DNA of 64,000 bases. Source: Ruania zhangjianzhongii (GTDB taxonomy: Bacteria > Actinomycetota > Actinomycetes > Actinomycetales > Beutenbergiaceae). The DNA lies in contig NZ_CP042828.1 in the NCBI RefSeq assembly GCF_008000995.1, positions 2,046,001 to 2,110,000 on the forward strand, read 5' to 3'. Under the pieces are notes generated by a model. The model made no database searches. It had not been told where the DNA came from and saw only the letters and a list, made by a program, of their open reading frames with translations. This document shows positions 58,866 through 64,000 of the stretch, piece by piece; the first letter of the stretch is position 1, and each line of letters starts with the position of its first letter. The position numbers and the translations under genes were made by a program.

Positions 58866-58883
58866 CCGACTTCGCACGACCGT
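58838..58883. repeat. 46-bp palindromic element, copy C
   Basis: AAGGTCG (58838-58844), core CGGGCACCGGTGACCG, right arm CGACCGT (58877-58883), with the same spacing as copy A and about 36 of 46 identical bases. It overlaps the last nine codons and the TGA (58863-58865) of the DUF559 gene, so the stop is part of the repeat. Confidence 0.8.
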
Positions 58884-58924
58884 GGGAGAGTGGCGCCAAT
58901 CACACCGGGAATACCTTCCACTGC

Positions 58925-58961
58925 CATGCGTTGCACCGAGCAGAACTTCATGCAAACGCAT
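58925..58961. promoter_or_regulatory. Candidate MarR operators before the LLM/MarR/FMN reductase operon
   Basis: ATGCAAACGCAT (58950-58961) is an inverted repeat ATGC-N4-GCAT; its reverse complement ATGCGTTTGCAT closely matches ATGCGTTGCA at 58925-58934. Two related sites 25 bp apart sit 22-58 bp before the first gene of an operon that encodes a MarR regulator. Confidence 0.45.
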
Positions 58962-58982
58962 ACACTTTGAAAGGTGAACACG

Positions 58983-60116
58983 ATGCAGTTCGGAATCTTC
59001 ACGATCGGTGATGTCACGCCCGACCCCACCAACGGTCGGCTGCCCACCGAGCATGAGCGGATCAAGGCGATGGTGGCGATCGCGAAGAAGGCCGAGGACG
59101 TGGGCTTGGACGTGTTCGCCTCCGGTGAGCACCACAACCCACCGTTCGTGCCCAGCTCGCCGACCACGATGCTCGGGTATGTCGCCGCGCAGACCGAAGA
59201 GCTGATCCTGTCCACGGCCACGACGCTGATCACCACGAACGACCCGGTGAAGATCGCCGAGGACTACGCGATGCTGCAGCACCTGTCCGACGGCCGCGTG
59301 GATCTGATGCTCGGCCGGGGCAACACCGGCCCGGTCTACCCGTGGTTCGGTAAGGACATCCGCCAGGGCCTGCCGCTGACCGTGGAGAACTATCAGCTGC
59401 TGCGTCAGCTCTGGGACGAGGAGGTGGTGGACTGGGAGGGCCGGTTCCGCACCCCGCTGAACGGCTTCACCGCCACGCCCAGGCCGCTGGACGGGGTTGC
59501 CCCGTTCGTGTGGCACGGCTCTATCCGCACCCCGCAGATCGCCGAGCTGGCCGCCCGCTACGGGGACGGCTTCTTCGCGAACAACATCTTCTGGCCGAAG
59601 GAGCACTTCCAGGCGCTGATCGGCCTGTACCGGGAGCGGTACGAGTACTACGGCCACGGCAGTGCCGACCAGGCGATCGTGGGTCTCGGCGGACAGATCT
59701 TCATGCGGAAGAACTCCCAGGACGCGGTCAAGGAGTTCCGGCCGTACTTCGACAACGCCCCGGTGTACGGGCACGGTCCCAGCCTGGAGGAGTTCACCGA
59801 CGCCACCCCGCTGACCGTGGGCAGCCCGCAAGAGGTCATCGACAAGACGCTGACCTTCGCGGACTCCTTCGGGCACTACCAGCGCCAGCTGTTCCTGATG
59901 GACCACGCCGGGCTGCCGCTGAAGACGGTGCTCGAGCAGCTCGACCTGCTCGGTGAGATCCTGCCCACCTTGCGTGCCGAGTTCGACAAGGATCGCCCCG
60001 CCCACATCCCGGACGGCCCCACGCACGCGGCGCGGGTCGAGGCTGCCGGCGGTGCGGTGGACCTGACCCCGCGGATGGAGATCGACCCGCTGTCGGGCAG
60101 TGCGGTGCGCCGATGA
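58983..60116 (+). CDS. LLM class flavin-dependent oxidoreductase (CE1758 type)
   Basis: 377-aa luciferase-like monooxygenase using reduced FMN. It opens MQFGIFTIGDVTPDPTNGR, has the family blocks ASGEHHNPPFVPSSP, LMLGRGNTGPVYPWFG and IAELAARYGDGFFANN, and ends with an acidic-neutral tail. The LLM protein with a partner FMN reductase is a known pairing (CE1758/CE1759 type). ATG 58983 is preferred over GTG 58974 because AAAGG then stands at about 8 bp. MarR and FMN reductase genes follow in the same direction. Substrate unknown. Confidence 0.9.
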   Translation: MQFGIFTIGDVTPDPTNGRLPTEHERIKAMVAIAKKAEDVGLDVFASGEHHNPPFVPSSPTTMLGYVAAQTEELILSTATTLITTNDPVKIAEDYAMLQHLSDGRVDLMLGRGNTGPVYPWFGKDIRQGLPLTVENYQLLRQLWDEEVVDWEGRFRTPLNGFTATPRPLDGVAPFVWHGSIRTPQIAELAARYGDGFFANNIFWPKEHFQALIGLYRERYEYYGHGSADQAIVGLGGQIFMRKNSQDAVKEFRPYFDNAPVYGHGPSLEEFTDATPLTVGSPQEVIDKTLTFADSFGHYQRQLFLMDHAGLPLKTVLEQLDLLGEILPTLRAEFDKDRPAHIPDGPTHAARVEAAGGAVDLTPRMEIDPLSGSAVRR

Positions 60117-60152
60117 GGCCAGTCCGAGCCAGCGGCACGGAAGGGAGCAGAG

Positions 60153-60608
60153 ATGAGTGCGCGTAGTGCCGCCGTCGCCTGGGAGTCGCTGCTGCGGGCT
60201 CAGGTGCACCTGATGCGCCAGTTCGAGGCAGCCAAGGACTTCCGGCCGTTGAGTTCGCGCGAGTACGACGTGCTGTTCACCCTGTCCGGATCCGGGCGGC
60301 CGATGCGGCTGCGGGACCTGAACACGCATGTGCTGCTCACGCAGCCGAGTCTGTCCAGGATGGTTGACCGGCTCGCCGCCGCAGGCTGGGTGCAGCGCAC
60401 TGTGGCCGACGACGACGGTCGGGGGGTGGTCATCAGCCTCACCCCGGCCGGGGCTCGGCTGCAGCAGGCGATCGGGCGCCGGCACGTGCGCAGCATCGCT
60501 GCCCGCATCGATCCTGTGCTCACCGAGGACGAGCAGACCACGCTGGCCGAGCTGACCAGCCGACTGAAGAGCGCCGCGCCGGCGCCGGAGAGGAAGAGCG
60601 ATGACTGA
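60153..60608 (+). CDS. MarR family transcriptional regulator
   Basis: 151-aa winged-helix regulator. The DNA-binding part contains LSSREYDVLFTLSGSGRPMRL, the recognition helix LLTQPSLSRMVDRLAAAGWV and the wing RTVADDDGRGVVISLT. ATG 60153 follows GAAGGGAG. It overlaps the FMN reductase start by 8 bp, so it is co-translated with it. It probably represses this flavoprotein operon in the absence of a small-molecule ligand, via the ATGCGTT(T)GCA-like sites upstream. Confidence 0.93.
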   Translation: MSARSAAVAWESLLRAQVHLMRQFEAAKDFRPLSSREYDVLFTLSGSGRPMRLRDLNTHVLLTQPSLSRMVDRLAAAGWVQRTVADDDGRGVVISLTPAGARLQQAIGRRHVRSIAARIDPVLTEDEQTTLAELTSRLKSAAPAPERKSDD

Positions 60609-61188
60609 TCTGCCGAGTGCAGCGAACGCGATCACCGTGGTAGCCGTCAGCGGGGGAGTGGGCTTCCCGTCCAGCACCCGCCGGCTCACCGACGCTCTGC
60701 TGCAGGCCGTCGAACAGGCCGCAGGGGACGTCACCGTCCTCACCCGGACCATCGAGGTGCGTGATCTGGCAGTGGACGTGGCGCACGCCACGGTGGCGGG
60801 TCTGCCCTCACCCGAGCTGGACGACGCGCTGCGCGCGATCGAGCAGGCGGACCTGGTGGTCACCGCGAGTCCGGTGTTCCGAGGCAGCTACGCCGGAATC
60901 TTCAAGTCGTTGTGGGATCTCGTGGATCCGGTGGCGATGCGCGGTAAGCCAGTGCTGCTCGGCGCGACCGGTGGAAGCATGCGGCACCAGCTGGTGATCG
61001 ACCAGGTGCTCCGGCCGCTGTTCGCCTACTTCGGCTCGTTGATCGTGCCCACGGGCGTCTACGCCGCCACGGAGGACGTCGACCTCGGTCCCCGCCGCGC
61101 ACCGGAACTGGCTCGGCGGATCGAACAGGCCGGCGCCGACGCACTGCGCCTGGTGCCGGCCCGCTCGACGAGCAGCCTCAGCAACTAA
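60601..61188 (+). CDS. NAD(P)H-dependent FMN reductase (CE1759 type)
   Basis: 195-aa flavodoxin-like reductase supplying reduced FMN to the LLM monooxygenase. The fold is shown by VVAVSGGVGFPSSTRRLTDAL (FMN phosphate loop SGGVGFPSSTR), ADLVVTASPVFRGSYAGIFK and VLLGATGGSMRHQLVIDQVL. It completes a three-gene operon with the LLM enzyme and MarR, and is convergent with the AraC gene only 3 bp away. Confidence 0.9.
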   Translation: MTDLPSAANAITVVAVSGGVGFPSSTRRLTDALLQAVEQAAGDVTVLTRTIEVRDLAVDVAHATVAGLPSPELDDALRAIEQADLVVTASPVFRGSYAGIFKSLWDLVDPVAMRGKPVLLGATGGSMRHQLVIDQVLRPLFAYFGSLIVPTGVYAATEDVDLGPRRAPELARRIEQAGADALRLVPARSTSSLSN

Positions 61189-61191
61189 CGC

Positions 61192-62118
61192 TCAGCCGGC
61201 GGCGGCGCTGGCGTTCGGGCGGCGATACTCGCTCGGGCTGGTCCCGCGGGTGCGCTTGAACGCCGCGCTGAAGCCGAACGGGTCGGCGTAGCCAACGCGG
61301 CGGGCGACGTCCGCTACGGACGCGCCCGGTTCGCTCAGCAGATCTGCTGCCAGCGTCATCCGCCACCCAGTGAGGTAGGTGAGCGGAGGCTCACCGACCA
61401 GCTCGGTGAACCGCTTGGCGAGCGTGGCACGGGAGACGTGTGCAGTGCTGGCCAGGGCGGCTACTGTCCACGGCCGGGCGTGATCACCGTGCATCGCTCG
61501 CAGGGCGGGCCCGACCACCGGGTCCGACATCGCCGGATACCACGCGGGGGCGATCACCTGCGGGGAGTCGAACCAGGCCCGCAGGCTGCACACCAACACC
61601 CATTCCAGCAGCCGCTCCAGCACTACCTGCTGGCCCGGCTGGTCAGCAGCGATCTCCGCCGCGATGTAGTCGAGAGTTGTCCCGCACGACGGATCGGCGG
61701 GTACCACCAGCACCGGGGGTAGTTCCTCGAGCAGGCGGCGACCGACAGCACCGTCGATCGGGAACTCTGCGACCAGCAACGCGGCCGATCCCTCCGGTGC
61801 CTCCGCCTGGTCCTCGATGACGACTGCCTGGCCCCCGGCGGATGGCAGATCCGTGCAGGTTCGCTCGATGGCGGAGTCCACGTCGTCGATGAAGGAGAAG
61901 TCCACCGGTCCACGGACCAGCACTGTGTCCCCGGGCCGGAGCAGGATCGGCTCCGGCTGTCCAGGGATCACCAGCCAGCCCTGCCGACACATCGGCGTAC
62001 ACAGGCTGATCGAGGCGGCGCTGTGCACCCGCAGCGCCCAAGGTGGCGAAGCGGTGGGTCGACTGAGCACGACCCCGTCCGCGCGTACGCCGCGGAGCAG
62101 GCTGGAAAGGGCGTCCAT
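61192..62118 (-). CDS. AraC family transcriptional regulator (cupin type)
   Basis: 308-aa regulator. The N-terminal half is an AraC-binding cupin (WALRVHSAASISLCTPM, ILLRPGDTVLVRGPVDFSF). The C-terminal domain has two helix-turn-helices (WTVAALASTAHVSRATLAKRF and ASVADVARRVGYADPFGFSA), ending GTSPSEYRRP. This cupin_6-type group commonly controls a neighbouring oxidoreductase. It is divergent from the NmrA-like gene with a 68-bp gap, and so probably regulates it. Confidence 0.92.
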   Translation of the reverse strand: MDALSSLLRGVRADGVVLSRPTASPPWALRVHSAASISLCTPMCRQGWLVIPGQPEPILLRPGDTVLVRGPVDFSFIDDVDSAIERTCTDLPSAGGQAVVIEDQAEAPEGSAALLVAEFPIDGAVGRRLLEELPPVLVVPADPSCGTTLDYIAAEIAADQPGQQVVLERLLEWVLVCSLRAWFDSPQVIAPAWYPAMSDPVVGPALRAMHGDHARPWTVAALASTAHVSRATLAKRFTELVGEPPLTYLTGWRMTLAADLLSEPGASVADVARRVGYADPFGFSAAFKRTRGTSPSEYRRPNASAAAG

Positions 62119-62186
62119 GCGACGCAGTGTAGACGGCTACCTATGTCAACGAGACGTAGGCCCATGGATCGTCTGATCCGGCCACG

Positions 62187-63062
62187 ATGTGCTGGTCGCA
62201 TGACAGAAACCACGCAGGAACCCCACGCCCGTCGACCAGCACCGACCCGATTCTCGTTCTCAGCGGCACCGGCAAGACCGGGAGCCGGATCGTCGACCGG
62301 CTCCGGGGCGCCGGCCACGAGGTCCGACCGGCCTCCCGGCGGAGCACGCCCCGGTTCGACTGGGACGACCGGAGGACCTGGCCCGGCGTGCTCGAGGGGG
62401 TATCCACCGTCTATCTGGCGCTACCGCTCACCGCCACCCCGGTCGCAGAGTTCGTCGACCGCGCAGTGGCCAGCGGGGTCCGGCGGCTGGTGGCCCTCTC
62501 CGGCCGGGGCGCCGATCATTGGAAGAACGGATTCGGCCGGGAGATGCTCGACCTGGAGCATGCGGTGCGGACGTCCGGGGTGCAGTGGTCGATCGTGCGT
62601 GCCAGCAACTTCGCGCAGAATTTCGACGAAGACGTGTTCTATGACCTGCTGGTGGCGGGGGAGCTGGCCCTCCCCGTCGGGGGCGTTCCCGAACCGTTCA
62701 TCGACGTCGAGGACGTCGCGGACGTGGCGGTCACGATGCTGACCAGCAACGACTGGGTGGATCGGGTCGTCGAGGTGACCGGTCCCGAGGCACTGACCTG
62801 GGATGAAGCGGTCGCGACCATCGCCCGGGCGGCCGGTCGTGAGGTCCGGTTCACCGACATTCCACCGGAGGAGTACCCCGCCGTGCTGCGGTCCCAGGGG
62901 GTACCCGCGGCGGACGTGCACGCCCTGGAGACCATGTTCGCCGAGCTCCGCCGGGGCTTGCTGACCGAACCGACCGACGGCGTACACCAGGTGCTCAGCA
63001 GGCGGCCGGGGACGTTCGCTGACTACGCCGTCCGGACGGCTGCCGCAGGCGCCTGGTCCTGA
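62187..63062 (+). CDS. NmrA-like NAD(P)-binding protein
   Basis: SDR-family protein of about 290 aa. The cofactor motif ILVLSGTGKTGSRIVDRL is near residue 22, and NmrA/QOR2-like blocks follow (VYLALPLTATPVAEFVDRAV, IVRASNFAQNFDEDVF, FIDVEDVADVAVTML, VVEVTGPEALTWDEAV). It may be a redox-sensing or quinone-reductase-like protein. The start is unclear: ATG 62187 has no ribosome site, whereas ATG 62200, a normal-looking start (MTETTQEP), is in a different frame that would need one extra base to join. Divergent from the AraC gene. Confidence 0.85.
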   Translation: MCWSHDRNHAGTPRPSTSTDPILVLSGTGKTGSRIVDRLRGAGHEVRPASRRSTPRFDWDDRRTWPGVLEGVSTVYLALPLTATPVAEFVDRAVASGVRRLVALSGRGADHWKNGFGREMLDLEHAVRTSGVQWSIVRASNFAQNFDEDVFYDLLVAGELALPVGGVPEPFIDVEDVADVAVTMLTSNDWVDRVVEVTGPEALTWDEAVATIARAAGREVRFTDIPPEEYPAVLRSQGVPAADVHALETMFAELRRGLLTEPTDGVHQVLSRRPGTFADYAVRTAAAGAWS

Positions 63063-63067
63063 CCCGC

Positions 63068-63511
63068 TCAGCCGGCCGCGGCGCGGAACATCCAGGCGTG
63101 CTTGTCCAGCCCGGTGGAGACCTCGATCAGGATGTCCTGGCTGAGCAGATCGGCCTCCAGGTCCGCCAGCGTGGCCTTGATCCGGTCGCTGGCGGCCTGC
63201 AGCCGGTCCTCGAACTGGCGGAGCACCTTGTCGGTGGCGAGCACACCACCATCGAGGCGATCCACCTCCGAGCTGTTCGCGACGACGTCAGCGCGCCCGT
63301 CCGGCGGGCTGCCGATGGCAGCCATCCGCTCGGCGACGTCGTCGGACCAGGTGCGCAGGTCGGCGATCACCTCGTCGAGCTGCAGATGGAGCGACCGGAA
63401 GTGTGGTCCGGAGATGTTCCAGTGCGCCTGCTTGCCCTGCAGGGAAAGGTCGATCAGGTCGACGAGCGTCGCCTGCAGGTGAGTGGGAACGGTGGATGTC
63501 GCATCAGTCAC
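63068..63511 (-). CDS. dps: Dps/ferritin-like DNA-protecting protein
   Basis: 147-aa mini-ferritin that oxidises and stores iron and protects DNA under stress. It starts VTDATSTVPTHLQATLVDLIDL and shows the intersubunit ferroxidase site in HWNISGPHFRSLHLQLDE, plus SDDVAERMAAIG. GTG 63511 has GAAGGAG at good spacing and removes an Arg/Pro-rich artificial extension. The C-terminal tail is short and not basic, so DNA binding may be weak. It is convergent with the NmrA-like gene (5 bp between stops). Confidence 0.93.
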   Translation of the reverse strand: MTDATSTVPTHLQATLVDLIDLSLQGKQAHWNISGPHFRSLHLQLDEVIADLRTWSDDVAERMAAIGSPPDGRADVVANSSEVDRLDGGVLATDKVLRQFEDRLQAASDRIKATLADLEADLLSQDILIEVSTGLDKHAWMFRAAAG

Positions 63512-63905
63512 AGCGATCTCCTTCTGCTCGAAAGGCACGTGGGCGGGAACCTCACCCGCCCCTGCAGACGAGCCTAGGCCGATCGGTGGAGCCTTGCCCG
63601 GTGAGTGCACCCGGGTGGTGGGTGTGCAGCCGATGAGTGTCGGGGCGAGCGCGGTCGTGCGCACGGGGCGGTGCGCACGGGGCGAAGGGCGGTGAGTGTC
63701 GGGCGAGCGCGGTCGTGCGCACCGGCGAAGGGTGGTGCGCCGGGGCGACCGCCCCGGTGCGCAGGGGCCGGGACTGGGCTGCGCTAGTCTGGAATCTGCT
63801 CGCAGGAGCGGTGTGGCCGCGCACCGGCACCGGATCGGTATGCCGCCGCGCCGCACCGCGCTTACTTCCGGCTGACGCCGCCCACCCTTGCCGAGGAAGC
63901 TGTTG
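63512..63905. other. 394-bp divergent intergenic region dps-leuS, repeat-rich
   Basis: No credible gene. It holds a direct repeat: gagtgtcggggcgagcgcgg-like units at about 63634 and 63693, each followed by cggtcgtgcgca. A near-perfect dyad CGGGGCG-ac-CGCCCCG lies at 63741-63756. A -10-like TAGTCT at 63785-63790 could serve leuS, which would then have a leader of about 110 nt. No T-box or other riboswitch is recognisable. Confidence 0.55.
63634..63735. repeat. Imperfect direct repeat in dps-leuS gap
   Basis: Copy 1 from about 63634 (tgagtgtcggggcgagcgc) and copy 2 from about 63692 (tgagtgtcgggcgagcgc) both continue with ggtcgtgcgcac and a gcgaaggg(c/t)gg stretch. The offset between copies is about 58 bp. 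The function is unknown. Confidence 0.7.
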
Positions 63906-64000
63906 ATGACTGAACCCACTGCTGCCACCGCGCCCGCCACCGGCGACAACCCGCCGCACCGGTACACCGCGGAGCTCGCCGGGCGGATCGAGCAGTCCTG
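63906..64000 (+). CDS. leuS: Leucyl-tRNA synthetase, N-terminal fragment (runs off window)
   Basis: The last 95 bp encode MTEPTAATAPATGDN, then PPHRYTAELAGRIEQSW, which is the N-terminal pattern of actinobacterial LeuRS (HRYTAxLAxxIExxW before the catalytic domain). ATG 63906 follows GAGGAAG at 63892-63898. The catalytic HIGH and KMSKS motifs lie outside the window, so the call rests on the N-terminus alone. Confidence 0.7.
   Translation, partial: MTEPTAATAPATGDNPPHRYTAELAGRIEQS

Noticed and set aside
58770-60863. 697-aa open frame on the minus strand
   Set aside because: It is antisense to the LLM oxidoreductase, MarR and FMN reductase genes, which have clear family motifs and overlapping starts.
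63741-63756. CGGGGCG-ac-CGCCCCG as a transcription terminator
   Set aside because: It lies between divergent gene starts, has a two-base loop and no T-tract; more likely a chance dyad in GC-rich repeats.
63785-63905. T-box or other riboswitch in the leuS leader
   Set aside because: No T-box core sequence or antiterminator pairing could be found by eye; only a -10-like TAGTCT and a long leader are visible.

Overview
This window is a contiguous piece of a high-GC actinobacterial chromosome with dense coding and no RNA genes, CRISPR arrays or insertion sequences that I could recognise. Several genes are actinobacterial hallmarks: a GTP-type PEP carboxykinase, a RamB-like XRE/ImmA regulator, a DUF222-HNH protein, a LigD of Pol-PE-Lig order beside Ku, a VKOR membrane protein and an LpdA-like flavoprotein. 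The wealth of LacI-controlled sugar genes suggests a saprophytic Micrococcales-type organism; placement near Ruania, Occultella or Beutenbergia is only a guess.

Layout. 1-4262: end of an MFS transporter, DUF488, pirin, a YbjQ-type protein and a Gfo/Idh/MocA dehydrogenase. 4223-14653: a carbohydrate locus. A minus-strand operon encodes a solute-binding protein, two ABC permeases, a clan GH-A glycosidase, an enolase-superfamily sugar-acid dehydratase, an aldo/keto reductase and a Gfo/Idh protein; a divergent Gfo/Idh gene and a LacI regulator sit beside it, and near-identical operator-like sites precede both the operon and the regulator. 14869-19005: a PadR - ABC ATPase - FtsX-like permease operon whose promoter lies under a perfect 14-bp inverted repeat. 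19006-19569: gene debris, including the C-terminal half of a TetR regulator. 19570-25144: LpdA-like flavoprotein, Rieske lipoprotein, RamB-like regulator and divergent pckG. 25210-30321: DsbA-like protein, HNH protein, a repeat-rich gap, a frameshifted membrane gene and a LysR regulator. 30490-35840: MFS exporter, ligD and ku (non-homologous end joining). 35989-39689: a heterodimeric ABC exporter. 39713-45755: envelope genes (Pro/Gly-rich membrane protein, a lipoprotein with a CWB2-like region, a membrane metallophosphoesterase with an acidic repeat, VKOR) and a DtxR/MntR-type regulator. 45783-51576: two CNNM/CorC-type CBS proteins, larB, larE and gnd. 51678-57695: a hexuronate locus (Gfo/Idh, isomerase/epimerase, LacI, uxaC, uxuB) linked by three GGCAA-N4-TTGCC sites. 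57825-64000: a DUF559 protein, a flavin-dependent LLM oxidoreductase/MarR/FMN reductase operon, an AraC regulator with a divergent NmrA-like gene, dps and the start of leuS.

How the parts fit. Two sugar or sugar-acid systems, each with its own LacI regulator and its own operator type, dominate. The first imports a sugar and appears to hydrolyse, oxidise and dehydrate it. The second feeds hexuronates through uxaC and uxuB; the mannonate dehydratase that would follow is not here.

The most interesting non-coding signals are the two operator families and a 46-bp palindromic element present three times at gene ends. Two of its copies bracket the DUF559 gene, and one of them supplies that gene's stop codon.
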